From positions 124,001 through 188,000 of the forward strand of contig NZ_JANUFD010000011.1 of the NCBI RefSeq assembly GCF_024807945.1: a stretch of 64,000 bases of DNA, read 5' to 3'. The notes under the pieces were generated by a model. It saw nothing but the letters and a program-made list of their open reading frames with translations, searched no databases and was not told the DNA's origin. This document shows, piece by piece, positions 1 to 9,717 of the stretch (its first letter is position 1; every line of letters starts with the position of its first letter). The translations under genes were made by a program, and so were the position numbers. Source of the stretch: Pseudomonas sp. JUb42. Lineage in GTDB: Bacteria > Pseudomonadota > Gammaproteobacteria > Pseudomonadales > Pseudomonadaceae.

Positions 1-497
1 TTGGTGAAATGTTCACGTGCAGTGTCGCGCTGACCCAGTTGGATGGCGGTCAGCCCCAGGTTCTCGAAAACCCGTGAGCGGCCGGGGTAGAGGTTGTCTT
101 CGGCAGCCTGCTGGAAACGCTCATAGGCTTCCTTGTACTTCTTCTGCTCGTACAGGAAGCTCCCGTAGTTGTTGAGGATACGGGCGTCGTTATGGCTGTT
201 GGACAGGGCCTTGCGAAAGTACTGCTCGGCCAGGTCCGGCTCCATCTCGGCCTGGAACACCAGGGCCAGGGTGGCGTTGGCGTCCGGGTCGGAGCTGTTC
301 ATTTCCAGGGCTTTCTTGAGCGGCACCTTGGCCCGCTCGGTCTGCCCCTGCTGCAAGTAGCCCACGCCCAGTTGGACGTAGGCCGCGCGTGCCTCGTCGC
401 GTCCCTTGCTGGTGCTCATGGGGTCGATATTACCCGATGAAACGCAACCAACCAGCGAGGTCAGGAACAACAGCAACAGCGCAGCACGCACAGACAT
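1..497 (-). CDS. pilW: Type IV pilus biogenesis/stability TPR lipoprotein PilW (partial)
   Basis: The product is an outer-membrane-associated lipoprotein (called PilF in P. aeruginosa); family members help the PilQ secretin to assemble for type IV pili. The window edge removes the C-terminus, leaving about 165 codons. The ATG at 497 gives a short hydrophobic signal peptide ending in a lipobox, LVGC, with Cys18 as the lipidation site. Tandem TPR helices follow from about residue 36 (AYVQLGVGYLQQGQTERA, then LNNYGSFLYEQKKYKEA), as expected for this all-helical family. It lies 14 nt downstream of rlmN on the same strand, the usual Pseudomonas order rlmN-pilW, so it is probably co-transcribed. 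The identification rests on TPR pattern, lipobox and neighbourhood. Confidence 0.9.
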   Translation of the reverse strand, partial: MSVRAALLLLFLTSLVGCVSSGNIDPMSTSKGRDEARAAYVQLGVGYLQQGQTERAKVPLKKALEMNSSDPDANATLALVFQAEMEPDLAEQYFRKALSNSHNDARILNNYGSFLYEQKKYKEAYERFQQAAEDNLYPGRSRVFENLGLTAIQLGQRDTAREHFT

Positions 498-511
498 GGG
501 TACCCTCTCGG

Positions 512-1660
512 TCAGTTTCGCGGCGCGGCGCTTTGCACCACATCGGCCTCGGCACTCAGCTCACGTACAGCAATGTAACGTTCACTGCGACGAGTCCGGT
601 CCATGACCTGGCCAACCAGTTGGCCACAGGCTGCATCGATATCTTCGCCGCGCGTGGTGCGCACAGTGACGTTGAAACCGGCCTGATGCAACTGATCCTG
701 GAAACGGCGTATTGCATTGTTGCTCGGACGCTCGTATCCGGAGTGCGGGAAAGGGTTGAACGGGATCAGGTTAATCTTGCAAGGCGTGTCCTTGAGCAGC
801 TCGATCATCTCGACCGCGTGCTCGACCTTATCGTTGATATCCTTGAGCAAGGTGTACTCGATGGTCAGGACACGCTTTTCGCCCAATGCCGACATGTAGT
901 TGCGGCAGGACTCAAGCAGCATCTTGAGCGGGTACTTCTTGTTGATCGGTACCAACTGGTTGCGCAGCGCGTCGTTGGGCGCGTGCAGCGACAGGGCCAG
1001 GGAGACGTCGATGTGCTTGGCCAGCTCGTCGATCATCGGTACCACGCCGGAGGTGGACAGGGTCACCCGGCGCTTGGAAATGCCATAGCCCATGTCATCC
1101 ATCATCAGATGCATGGCGGCAATGACGTTGTCGAAGTTCAGCAGCGGCTCACCCATGCCCATCATCACCACGTTGGTGATGGCACGGTCGACGGTCGCCG
1201 GGACGCTGCCAAAGGATTTGTTGGCAATCCACACTTGGCCGATGACTTCGGCGGCGGTGAGGTTGCTATTGAAGCCTTGCTTGCCGGTGGAGCAGAAACT
1301 GCAGTCCAGGGCACAGCCTGCCTGGGACGAAACGCACAAGGTGCCGCGTTTTCCCTGGGGAATGTACACGGTCTCAACGCAGCTGCCGGACTCAACGCGC
1401 ACTACCCATTTACGGGTGCCGTCGCTGGAAATGTCCTCGCTGACCACTTCCGGACCGCGAATCTCGGCACAGGCCTTGAGCTTTTCGCGCAGGGCCTTGC
1501 CGACATTGCTCATGGCGTCGAAATCATCGACGCCATAGTGGTGAATCCACTTCATTACCTGACCGGCACGGAAGCGCTTCTCCCCTATCGAGTCGAAGAA
1601 CTTTTCCATTTCCAGCTGAGTCAGCCCCAACAGGTTTGTCTTGCCAATCGATTCAGTCAT
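512..1660 (-). CDS. rlmN: 23S rRNA/tRNA adenine-C2 methyltransferase RlmN
   Basis: Radical-SAM enzyme that methylates C2 of A2503 in 23S rRNA and A37 in some tRNAs. The 382-residue length is typical. The [4Fe-4S]-binding CxxxCxxC motif is seen as Cys116, Cys120 and Cys123 (CALDCSFC). The two further cysteines of the methyl-transfer mechanism correspond to Cys109 (TLCVSS) and Cys345 (DAACGQ), at about the spacing known from the E. coli enzyme. The GMGEPLLN segment at 168-175 is the SAM-contacting loop. A good ribosome site (AAGG, 7 nt before ATG) supports the start at 1660. It sits between ndk (29 nt upstream) and pilW on the same strand. Confidence 0.97.
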   Translation of the reverse strand: MTESIGKTNLLGLTQLEMEKFFDSIGEKRFRAGQVMKWIHHYGVDDFDAMSNVGKALREKLKACAEIRGPEVVSEDISSDGTRKWVVRVESGSCVETVYIPQGKRGTLCVSSQAGCALDCSFCSTGKQGFNSNLTAAEVIGQVWIANKSFGSVPATVDRAITNVVMMGMGEPLLNFDNVIAAMHLMMDDMGYGISKRRVTLSTSGVVPMIDELAKHIDVSLALSLHAPNDALRNQLVPINKKYPLKMLLESCRNYMSALGEKRVLTIEYTLLKDINDKVEHAVEMIELLKDTPCKINLIPFNPFPHSGYERPSNNAIRRFQDQLHQAGFNVTVRTTRGEDIDAACGQLVGQVMDRTRRSERYIAVRELSAEADVVQSAAPRN

Positions 1661-1689
1661 GAATTCACCTTCGCTCGTAGACCGCAGTC

Positions 1690-2115
1690 TTATCGAGCGG
1701 TTACTTCGGTAGCAGCGAAGAAGTACGAGATTTCGCGGGCAGCAGCGGCTTCCGAGTCGGAACCGTGTACAGCGTTGGCGTCGATGGAGTCAGCGAAGTC
1801 AGCGCGGATGGTGCCGGCAGCAGCTTCTTTAGGGTTGGTAGCACCCATCAGCTCGCGGTTCAGAGCGATAGCGTTTTCGCCTTCCAGAACCTGAACAACA
1901 ACCGGACCGGAGATCATGAAAGCAACCAGGTCGCCGAAGAAACCGCGAGCGCTGTGCTCAGCGTAGAAACCTTGAGCTTCAGCCTTGGACAGTTGCTTCA
2001 GTTTCGAAGCTACGACGCGCAGGCCGGCTTTTTCGAAACGAGTGGTGATCTCGCCGATTACGTTTTTAGCAACGGCGTCAGGCTTGATGATCGAGAAAGT
2101 ACGTTGAACAGCCAT
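1690..2115 (-). CDS. ndk: Nucleoside diphosphate kinase
   Basis: Cytosolic enzyme that transfers the gamma phosphate of ATP to nucleoside diphosphates through a phosphohistidine. The catalytic histidine is His117 in NAVHGSDS, the family signature. N-terminal RTFSIIKPDAV and the following ferredoxin-like fold are intact, and 141 residues is the standard bacterial length. GGAG lies 8 nt before the ATG. The gene follows the isc operon on the same strand but is separated from iscX by a strong terminator hairpin whose loop carries a TATAAT box, so it probably has its own promoter. Confidence 0.97.
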   Translation of the reverse strand: MAVQRTFSIIKPDAVAKNVIGEITTRFEKAGLRVVASKLKQLSKAEAQGFYAEHSARGFFGDLVAFMISGPVVVQVLEGENAIALNRELMGATNPKEAAAGTIRADFADSIDANAVHGSDSEAAAAREISYFFAATEVTAR

Positions 2116-2145
2116 GTGAAACTCCAGAAACTGTGATTAAAGCGA

Positions 2146-2175
2146 AAAATTAAACCCGCGAATTATACGCGGGTT
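2146..2175 (-). terminator. Terminator of the isc operon with an embedded ndk -10 box
   Basis: On the minus strand an 8-bp stem AACCCGCG/CGCGGGTT closes a 7-nt loop and is followed by TAATTTTT, a good intrinsic terminator just after iscX. The loop reads TATAATT, so a perfect -10 hexamer (2162-2167) for ndk lies inside the terminator. A weak TTAGGC lies 18 nt upstream as a possible -35 element. Confidence 0.75.
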
Positions 2176-2204
2176 CCTTGGTATTGCCTAACCTGCAAAG
2201 AGGA

Positions 2205-2405
2205 TCAGTCGATTTCTTCGGCCCAGAGGGTCTGGACAGCTTCCAGGACCTTCTCACCAACGCGCCCGGATTCATTGTCAAAATCGGGCAATTCCTTGAT
2301 CCATTGCTGCAAAACCACGAAATTGACTGAAAACGGGTCGACACCCGGTTTGGCTTCAGCCAGCTCTTCGGCAATGCGTTGTACATCATTCCAACCGTAG
2401 CTCAT
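2205..2405 (-). CDS. iscX: Fe-S cluster assembly protein IscX
   Basis: Small acidic protein (66 residues) that binds IscS and modulates cluster assembly on IscU; proposed as an iron-dependent regulator of the cysteine desulfurase. The start MSYGWNDVQRIAEEL matches the family N-terminus, so the in-frame extension up to 2441 is rejected. The family features WxDxxxIAxxL and PDFDNES are visible. It is the last gene of the isc operon, 13 nt after fdx, and is followed by the operon terminator. Confidence 0.95.
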   Translation of the reverse strand: MSYGWNDVQRIAEELAEAKPGVDPFSVNFVVLQQWIKELPDFDNESGRVGEKVLEAVQTLWAEEID

Positions 2406-2418
2406 TTCAGCATCTCGA

Positions 2419-2760
2419 TCAGTGCGGCGCTTCGGCCGCATGGTTGAGCGAATATTTCGGGATCTCGACGGTCAGGTCTTCACTGCCGACCTTGGCCTGG
2501 CACGCCAGGCGCGACTGCGCTTCCAGACCCCACGCACGATCAAGATAGTCCTCTTCCAGCTCGTCGGCCTCTTCCAGCGAGTCAAAACCCTCGCGGATGA
2601 TGCAGTGACAAGTGGTGCAGGCGCACACACCGCCGCAGGCGCTCTCGATCTCGATATGGTTGTCATGGGCCACTTCGAGGATGGACTTGCCTTCCTCGGC
2701 CTCGACAACCATACCGTCCGGGCAGTGCTCGGCGTGTGGCAGAAAAATGACCTGCGGCAT
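2419..2760 (-). CDS. fdx: ISC-type [2Fe-2S] ferredoxin
   Basis: Electron carrier of the ISC system that supplies electrons for cluster assembly on IscU. At 113 residues it is the adrenodoxin-type ferredoxin of isc operons. The cluster ligands are Cys42, Cys48, Cys51 and Cys87, and the extra free Cys46 known from E. coli Fdx is also conserved (ACGGVCACTTCHC). The C-terminus IPKYSLNHA is typical. It begins 3 nt after the hscA stop codon, indicating translational coupling within the operon. Confidence 0.97.
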   Translation of the reverse strand: MPQVIFLPHAEHCPDGMVVEAEEGKSILEVAHDNHIEIESACGGVCACTTCHCIIREGFDSLEEADELEEDYLDRAWGLEAQSRLACQAKVGSEDLTVEIPKYSLNHAAEAPH

Positions 2761-2763
2761 CAG

Positions 2764-4626
<1,863 letters not shown>

Positions 4627-4671
4627 GCTTGTCTGAACATCACAGGCGCGCCGCCCAAGGGCGACACGGGG

Positions 4672-5193
4672 TTAGTCGTCGAGGCGCTCTTCCAGCTGGC
4701 GCACTTCGTAAGAGAGCTTGTCGAGGAACTGCATGCGCCGCATCAGGCGTTCGGCCTGGTCGCGTTGTGCTGCATCATCCCAACAGGCGGCAAAACTTTC
4801 GCCCAACTGTTCCTGAGCCACTTTCAACCGCCGCTTGAACACGGCAACGCCGGCCAGGTCCGCATCATCCTGCAGTTCCTCAAGCTCCTCACGCCATTGC
4901 ATCTGCTGCATGAGGAATTCGGGATCTTGCACGGTGACTTCCAGCGGCACCTCATTACCCCCTATCGCCAACAAGTAACGCGCCCGTTTCGGCGCACTCT
5001 TGAGGGTCTGGTAGGCTTCATTGAGGCTGGCGGAACGCTCCAGCGCAACACGCTGCTCACGCTCGGAAGCGTCGGCAAAGCGGTCGGGGTGCACGCTACG
5101 CGCCAATTCGCGGTAGCGGGTGGCCAACTGATCAAGGTCCAGGCGGAAACCGGGCTGGAGCTCGAACAGGGCGAAATGACAAGGAGTACCCAC
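4672..5193 (-). CDS. hscB: Fe-S assembly J-domain co-chaperone HscB
   Basis: J-type co-chaperone that delivers IscU to HscA and stimulates its ATPase. The N-terminal J domain carries the HPD motif at residues 35-37 and the C-terminal three-helix part is present, ending RQLEERLDD. I chose the GTG at 5193: it gives 173 residues beginning VGTPCHFALFEL, which matches the family start, and GAGG lies 6 nt upstream. The longer frame to 5232 would overlap the end of iscA. Only 8 nt separate it from iscA. Confidence 0.95.
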   Translation of the reverse strand: MGTPCHFALFELQPGFRLDLDQLATRYRELARSVHPDRFADASEREQRVALERSASLNEAYQTLKSAPKRARYLLAIGGNEVPLEVTVQDPEFLMQQMQWREELEELQDDADLAGVAVFKRRLKVAQEQLGESFAACWDDAAQRDQAERLMRRMQFLDKLSYEVRQLEERLDD

Positions 5194-5201
5194 GTTCAGC
5201 C

Positions 5202-5525
5202 TCAGACGTTGAAGCTTTCGCCGCAGCCACATTCACCGCGCGAGTTGGGGTTGTTGAACTTGAAGCCTTCGTTCAACCCTTCCTTGACGAAATCCAGTTC
5301 GGTGCCATCGAGGTAGACCAGGCTTTTCGGATCGATAATGATCTTGACGCCGAACATCTCGAACACGGTGTCTTCACCGCCCGCCTCATCGACGAACTCG
5401 AGCACATAGGCCAGACCCGAACAGCCCGTGGTGCGAACACCCAGACGAATACCGTCACCCTTGCCGCGCCCATCGAGGGAGCGACGTACGTGGTTGGCGG
5501 CAGCTTCTGTCATGCTGATAGACAT
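5202..5525 (-). CDS. iscA: Iron-sulfur cluster assembly A-type carrier IscA
   Basis: A-type carrier (107 residues) that binds iron or an Fe-S cluster and passes it to target enzymes. The three conserved cysteines are Cys35 (TTGCSGLAY) and the C-terminal CGC pair at 99 and 101 (GECGCGESF). Position between iscU and hscB and length are standard. The start MSISMTEAAANHV is the usual one. It is 42 nt downstream of iscU and 8 nt upstream of the hscB start. Confidence 0.97.
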   Translation of the reverse strand: MSISMTEAAANHVRRSLDGRGKGDGIRLGVRTTGCSGLAYVLEFVDEAGGEDTVFEMFGVKIIIDPKSLVYLDGTELDFVKEGLNEGFKFNNPNSRGECGCGESFNV

Positions 5526-5567
5526 GGAAACTCCTTACTTAGCGCAAGCGTGGGGAAAAGCGGCTGC

Positions 5568-5954
5568 TTACAGCAGGCCTTTCTTCTGCTTGTAGTCGCG
5601 AACGGCGGCCTTGATGGCGTCTTCGGCGAGTACCGAGCAGTGGATCTTCACCGGCGGCAGAGCCAGTTCTTCGGCCAGCTGAGTGTTCTTGATGGTCTCT
5701 GCTTCATCCAGAGTCTTGCCTTTCATCCACTCGGTCGCCAGGGAGCTGGAGGCGATAGCCGAACCGCAGCCGTAGGTCTTGAACTTGGCATCTTCGATGA
5801 TGCCTTGTTCGTTGACCTTGATCTGCAGGCGCATAACGTCGCCGCACGCCGGAGCGCCGACCATGCCGGTGCCTACGTCTGGATCTTCCGCGTCCATCTT
5901 GCCGACGTTGCGCGGGTTCTCGTAGTGGTCGATGACCTTTTCGCTGTAAGCCAT
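5568..5954 (-). CDS. iscU: Fe-S cluster scaffold protein IscU
   Basis: Scaffold on which IscS builds [2Fe-2S] and [4Fe-4S] clusters. All functional residues are visible in the 128-residue protein: Cys37, Asp39, Cys63, His105 and Cys106, plus the HscA-recognition motif LPPVK at 99-103. It lies between iscS and iscA. The 89-nt gap to iscS holds a perfect 9-bp inverted repeat that may act in mRNA processing. Confidence 0.98.
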   Translation of the reverse strand: MAYSEKVIDHYENPRNVGKMDAEDPDVGTGMVGAPACGDVMRLQIKVNEQGIIEDAKFKTYGCGSAIASSSLATEWMKGKTLDEAETIKNTQLAEELALPPVKIHCSVLAEDAIKAAVRDYKQKKGLL

Positions 5955-5988
5955 GATTCGTTTCCTCTCACATCAGGGTGCCGCTCTG

Positions 5989-6025
5989 CGGGTCATGTTC
6001 AATCTGGCAAGACCGTCATGACCCG
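5989..6025 (-). promoter_or_regulatory. Stem-loop in the iscS-iscU intercistronic gap
   Basis: CGGGTCATG (5989-5997) and CATGACCCG (6017-6025) form a perfect 9-bp inverted repeat around a 19-nt loop, between the iscS stop and the iscU start. There is no T-run, so it is not an intrinsic terminator; a role in mRNA processing or stability is inferred. Confidence 0.5.
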
Positions 6026-6043
6026 TCCGGTAGGCGGCTTGAA

Positions 6044-7258
6044 TTAGTGCGCCGCCCACTCGATCTTGGAGATGTCGACACCGTCTTTGTACATATCCCA
6101 CAGCGGCGACAGAGCGCGCAGCTTGGTAACGGCCTCGCAGACTTTCTGCGCGGCATAATCGATCTCTTCTTCGGTAGTAAAGCGGCCGAAGGTGAAGCGT
6201 ATCGAGCTATGGGCCAGTTCGTCATTACGACCAAGGGCGCGCAAGACGTAGGAAGGCTCAAGAGACGCCGAGGTGCAGGCCGAACCGGACGACACCGCCA
6301 GGTCCTTGAGCGCCATGATCAGCGACTCGCCTTCGACGTAGTTGAAGCTCAGGTTCAGGTTGTGCGGTACACGGGCGGTCATGCTGCCATTGATGTACAG
6401 CTCTTCCAGGTTTTCGACCTGCTTGTAGAAGCGATCGCTCAAGGCTTTCAGGCGCACGTTTTCAGCGGCCATTTCTTCCTTGGCAATACGGAAGGCTTCA
6501 CCCATGCCGACGATCTGGTGGGTCGCCAGGGTGCCGGAACGCATGCCGCGCTCGTGACCGCCGCCGTGCATGGTCGCTTCGATGCGCACACGCGGCTTGC
6601 GGCTGACGTACAGCGCGCCAATACCTTTAGGGCCGTAAGTCTTGTGGGCCGAGAAGGACATCATGTCGACCTTGAGCTTGCTCAGGTCAATCTCGACTTT
6701 GCCGGTGGACTGGGCCGCGTCGACGTGGAACAGCACGCCACGGGAGCGAGTCAGCTCACCGAGGGCGGCGATGTCGTTGACGGTGCCGATTTCGTTGTTC
6801 ACGTGCATGATCGACACCAGGATGGTGTCTTCACGCAGGGCTGCTTCGACCATGGATGGAGTGATCAGGCCGTCTTCGCCCGGATCCAGGTAGGTCACTT
6901 CGAAGCCTTCACGCTCCAGTTGGCGCATGGTGTCCAGGACAGCCTTGTGCTCGATCTTGGAGGTGATCAGGTGTTTGCCTTTACTGGCGTAGAAGTGCGC
7001 TGCGCCCTTGATCGCCAGGTTGTCGGACTCGGTGGCACCAGAGGTCCAGACGATTTCGCGAGGGTCGGCGTTGACCAGATCAGCCACCTGACGGCGGGCG
7101 TTCTCGACTGACTCTTCGGCTTTCCAGCCGAAAACGTGGGAGCGCGAGGCCGGGTTACCGAAGTTTCCGTCCACCAGCAGGCATTCGCTCATCTTCTGGG
7201 CGACACGCGGATCAACCGGAGTCGTCGCGGAGTAATCGAGGTAAATCGGCAATCTCAT
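6044..7258 (-). CDS. iscS: Cysteine desulfurase IscS
   Basis: PLP-dependent enzyme that takes sulfur from cysteine and hands it as persulfide to IscU, tRNA thiolation enzymes and others. The 404 residues show the PLP lysine Lys206 (SFSAHKTYGPKG), the catalytic loop cysteine Cys328 (SSGSACTSASLEPS) and His104. Start MRLPIYLDYSATTPVD at 7258 is supported by AGGAG 7-8 nt upstream, so the extension to 7285 is rejected. Identity of numbering with E. coli IscS makes the call firm. It lies 44 nt after iscR. Confidence 0.98.
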   Translation of the reverse strand: MRLPIYLDYSATTPVDPRVAQKMSECLLVDGNFGNPASRSHVFGWKAEESVENARRQVADLVNADPREIVWTSGATESDNLAIKGAAHFYASKGKHLITSKIEHKAVLDTMRQLEREGFEVTYLDPGEDGLITPSMVEAALREDTILVSIMHVNNEIGTVNDIAALGELTRSRGVLFHVDAAQSTGKVEIDLSKLKVDMMSFSAHKTYGPKGIGALYVSRKPRVRIEATMHGGGHERGMRSGTLATHQIVGMGEAFRIAKEEMAAENVRLKALSDRFYKQVENLEELYINGSMTARVPHNLNLSFNYVEGESLIMALKDLAVSSGSACTSASLEPSYVLRALGRNDELAHSSIRFTFGRFTTEEEIDYAAQKVCEAVTKLRALSPLWDMYKDGVDISKIEWAAH

Positions 7259-7302
7259 TGAATCTCTCCTATCAGGCAGGCGCACCGCTCATTCATCTAC
7301 GT

Positions 7303-7794
7303 TCATTCGACGGCGGACGTTTCAATCTTATCCAGTTGCGGCACCTTGCTTGAGCAACGGCGCTGGTCCTGGCGCTGGGCGACTTCTTGTACCTCACGGC
7401 GAGTGACAAGGTCGGCCAGACTGATACCGCTCAGAAACTCGTGAATCTGTGCACTGAGGTCGCACCACAAGTGGTGGGTCAGGCAGGTGTCGCCGGCATG
7501 GCAATCGCCAAGGCCCTGGCAACGGGTCGCATCGACCGATTCATTGACCGCATCGACCACCTGCGCCACCTGGATGCCACGCATGTCGCGGGACAGCTGG
7601 TAGCCGCCACCCGGACCACGGACACTGGAAACCAGATTACTGCGACGCAGCTTGGCGAACAGTTGCTCGAGGTAGGACAAGGAAATCCCCTGTCGCTCGG
7701 AAATATCGGCCAGGGACACTGGCCCGTGCTGCGCGTGCAACGCCAGATCGAGCATGGCGGTCACAGCGTATCGGCCTTTTGTAGTCAGTCGCAT
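7303..7794 (-). CDS. iscR: Fe-S-responsive Rrf2-family regulator IscR
   Basis: Represses the isc operon when loaded with a [2Fe-2S] cluster and regulates Fe-S and stress genes. The winged-helix domain occupies the first 80 residues (LADISERQGISLSYLEQLF is the recognition region). Cluster ligands Cys92, Cys98, Cys104 and His107 are all present. The start MRLTTKGRYAVTAM at 7794 is the family start; an in-frame upstream codon at 7806 is rejected. First gene of the isc operon; a matching IscR site overlaps its promoter, implying autoregulation. Confidence 0.97.
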   Translation of the reverse strand: MRLTTKGRYAVTAMLDLALHAQHGPVSLADISERQGISLSYLEQLFAKLRRSNLVSSVRGPGGGYQLSRDMRGIQVAQVVDAVNESVDATRCQGLGDCHAGDTCLTHHLWCDLSAQIHEFLSGISLADLVTRREVQEVAQRQDQRRCSSKVPQLDKIETSAVE

Positions 7795-7826
7795 GGCGTG
7801 TACCACGGGGGTTCGGGATGGGAGCG

Positions 7827-7859
7827 AGTATGCTATTCCCGAGTATTTAAGTCAACTAT
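7827..7859 (-). promoter_or_regulatory. isc operon promoter with type 1 IscR site
   Basis: Minus strand: -35 TTGACT (7855-7850) and -10 CATACT (7832-7827), spaced by 17 nt. The 25-nt stretch 7859-7835, starting ATAGTTGACT and ending CTCGGGAAT, fits the type 1 IscR site pattern and closely resembles what I recall of the E. coli iscR promoter, so holo-IscR probably blocks the -35 region. Confidence 0.88.
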
Positions 7860-7917
7860 AAGACCAAGCAAAATAGTCGGGATTGCGCGCAAAAGAGCGG
7901 CGGTATCATAGCAAACG

Positions 7918-7941
7918 ATGGGGCACATTGACATGCCCCAT
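7918..7941 (-). terminator. Possible cysE terminator hairpin
   Basis: Perfect 8-bp inverted repeat ATGGGGCA/TGCCCCAT around an 8-nt loop, 17 nt beyond the cysE stop codon on the minus strand. No proper T-run follows, so termination is uncertain; it lies just upstream of the isc promoter. Confidence 0.4.
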
Positions 7942-7958
7942 GCGCTGCGGCCATTGCT

Positions 7959-8750
7959 CTAACCGACCTTGGCCTCGACGCCTTTGGCTTCAGTGTCATC
8001 CTTTACACAATCGAAGACTTCATCGCGCAACTCGGGCAATTCCCCCGCGCAATAGTCACTGCCCAGCTTGGTCAGGGCTCCGCACATACCCTCCAACCGA
8101 CCATCGACGGCCTGCAGGTGATCAAGCAACTGGCCAATGGCCCGCGCCACCGGATCGGGCATGTCTTCGCTGACACCGTAGGCATCGAAGCCCAGCTTTT
8201 CAGCGATAGCCTTGCGCTTGGCTTCAACGGCGTCGTCGGACTTGACGATGATCCGCCCCGGAATGCCCACCGCCGTGGCACCCGCCGGTACTGCCTTGGT
8301 GACCACCGCATTGGAGCCGATCTTGGCCCCGGCACCTACAGTGAACGGGCCCAGCACCTTGGCGCCCGCGCCCACTACCACACCGTCTTCCAGCGTCGGA
8401 TGGCGCTTGCCCTTGTTCCAGCTGGTGCCGCCCAGGGTCACACCCTGATAGAGGGTCACATCATTGCCGATCTCGGCGGTTTCACCGATGACAATGCCCA
8501 TGCCGTGGTCGATGAAGAAGCGGCGACCGACCTTGGCTCCCGGATGGATCTCGATACCCGTCAGCCAGCGGCCGAAGTTCGACACCACCCGCGCCAGCCA
8601 CTTCCAGTTGTTGCGCCACAGAATATGACCGAGGCGATGCAGCCAGATGGCGTGCATGCCCGGATAGCAGGTCAGCACTTCAAAGGCGTTGCGCGCGGCA
8701 GGGTCACGGTGAAACACACTTTGGATATCTTCTCGCAGACGTTCGAACAT
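7959..8750 (-). CDS. cysE: Serine O-acetyltransferase
   Basis: Makes O-acetylserine from serine and acetyl-CoA, the first step of cysteine synthesis. The N-terminal helical domain (MFERLREDIQSVFHRDPAARN) is followed by a left-handed parallel beta-helix of hexapeptide repeats with the catalytic region FFIDHGMGIVIGETAEIG and GGTSWNKGKRHPTLED. The 263-residue length is normal for Pseudomonas. Its ATG overlaps the trmJ stop codon (TAATG), so translation is probably coupled. It lies directly upstream of the isc operon, which consumes cysteine. Confidence 0.95.
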   Translation of the reverse strand: MFERLREDIQSVFHRDPAARNAFEVLTCYPGMHAIWLHRLGHILWRNNWKWLARVVSNFGRWLTGIEIHPGAKVGRRFFIDHGMGIVIGETAEIGNDVTLYQGVTLGGTSWNKGKRHPTLEDGVVVGAGAKVLGPFTVGAGAKIGSNAVVTKAVPAGATAVGIPGRIIVKSDDAVEAKRKAIAEKLGFDAYGVSEDMPDPVARAIGQLLDHLQAVDGRLEGMCGALTKLGSDYCAGELPELRDEVFDCVKDDTEAKGVEAKVG

Positions 8751-9520
8751 TATTGATCCTTGCGCTTGTAAGGTTCACCACGCGCAGCTTTCTGGGTCTC
8801 GGTCAGGACGCCGCGCAGAATGCTCAGCTCCGACTTTTCCACTTCGCTGCGACCGTAGAGTCGACGCAGGCGCGCCATCAGGTGACGAGGCTTTTCAGGA
8901 TCGAGGAAACCGATGGCGACCAGAGTCGACTCCAGGTGCCCATAAAACCCTTCCATTTCATCCATCGTCGCCAGATCGGCGTTACGCACTGGCGTCACTG
9001 CATTGCTTTGATCCGGGGTCACCTCGGCCTGGGCGGCCAGCCAGGACATGCGCACCTCATAACTGAGGACTTGCACGGCAGCCGCCAGGTTGAGGGAGCT
9101 GAACGCCGGATCGGACGGGATATGCACGTGATAATGACATCGCTGCAGCTCGTCATTGGTCAGACCGGCGTGCTCACGGCCAAACACCAGGGCCACTTCG
9201 GCACCCTGCCCCGCCTGCTCGGCGACCAATACACCGGACTCACGGGGATCGAGCAAAGGCCATGGCAGGCTGCGGTCACGGGCACTGGTGCCCAGCACCA
9301 GCGTGCAACCGGTCAGTGCCTCTTCGAGGGTGGCGACCACTTGCGTGTGCTGAAGAATATCGTCGGCACCCGAGGCCCGCGCTGACGCTTCCGGCGACGG
9401 GAATACCTTGGGGTCGACCAGCACCAGGCGCGACAGCCCCATGTTTTTCATGGCGCGCGCAGCCCCACCGATATTGCCGGGGTGACTGGTTCCGACCAGG
9501 ACAACACGAATGTTCTGCAA
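8750..9520 (-). CDS. trmJ: tRNA (cytidine/uridine-2'-O)-methyltransferase TrmJ
   Basis: SPOUT methyltransferase that 2'-O-methylates position 32 of several tRNAs. The trefoil-knot fold is recognisable from IRVVLVGTSHPGNIGGAARA at the N-terminus, VALVFGREHAGLTNDEL and the motif SDPAFSSLNLAAAVQVLSYE. The start is uncertain: the frame is open up to an ATG at 9613, but family proteins begin just before the IRVVLV strand, so I prefer the TTG at 9520 (256 residues); TTG 9523 or ATG 9547 are alternatives. No start has a strong ribosome site. Its stop overlaps the cysE start; suhB is divergent. Confidence 0.9.
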   Translation of the reverse strand: MQNIRVVLVGTSHPGNIGGAARAMKNMGLSRLVLVDPKVFPSPEASARASGADDILQHTQVVATLEEALTGCTLVLGTSARDRSLPWPLLDPRESGVLVAEQAGQGAEVALVFGREHAGLTNDELQRCHYHVHIPSDPAFSSLNLAAAVQVLSYEVRMSWLAAQAEVTPDQSNAVTPVRNADLATMDEMEGFYGHLESTLVAIGFLDPEKPRHLMARLRRLYGRSEVEKSELSILRGVLTETQKAARGEPYKRKDQ

Positions 9521-9717
9521 CAAGGCAAGGCGCTCTATATGTGGATCATGGGGGGCAAATCTTACAGAACCACCCTGCGTAACGCCATGAACGCCTGCAT
9601 GGCCGTCGGTCATTTCACACGACGCTCATAGGCTGTAACGACAACGCAACGCTGGAAATATTCTGCCGCAATCAATAGAATGCCCGGCTCTCTTTAACAA
9701 CCTCAGGTGAAACGTCC

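Noticed and set aside
389..1894. A 501-codon open frame on the plus strand
   Set aside because: Antisense shadow of rlmN and ndk.
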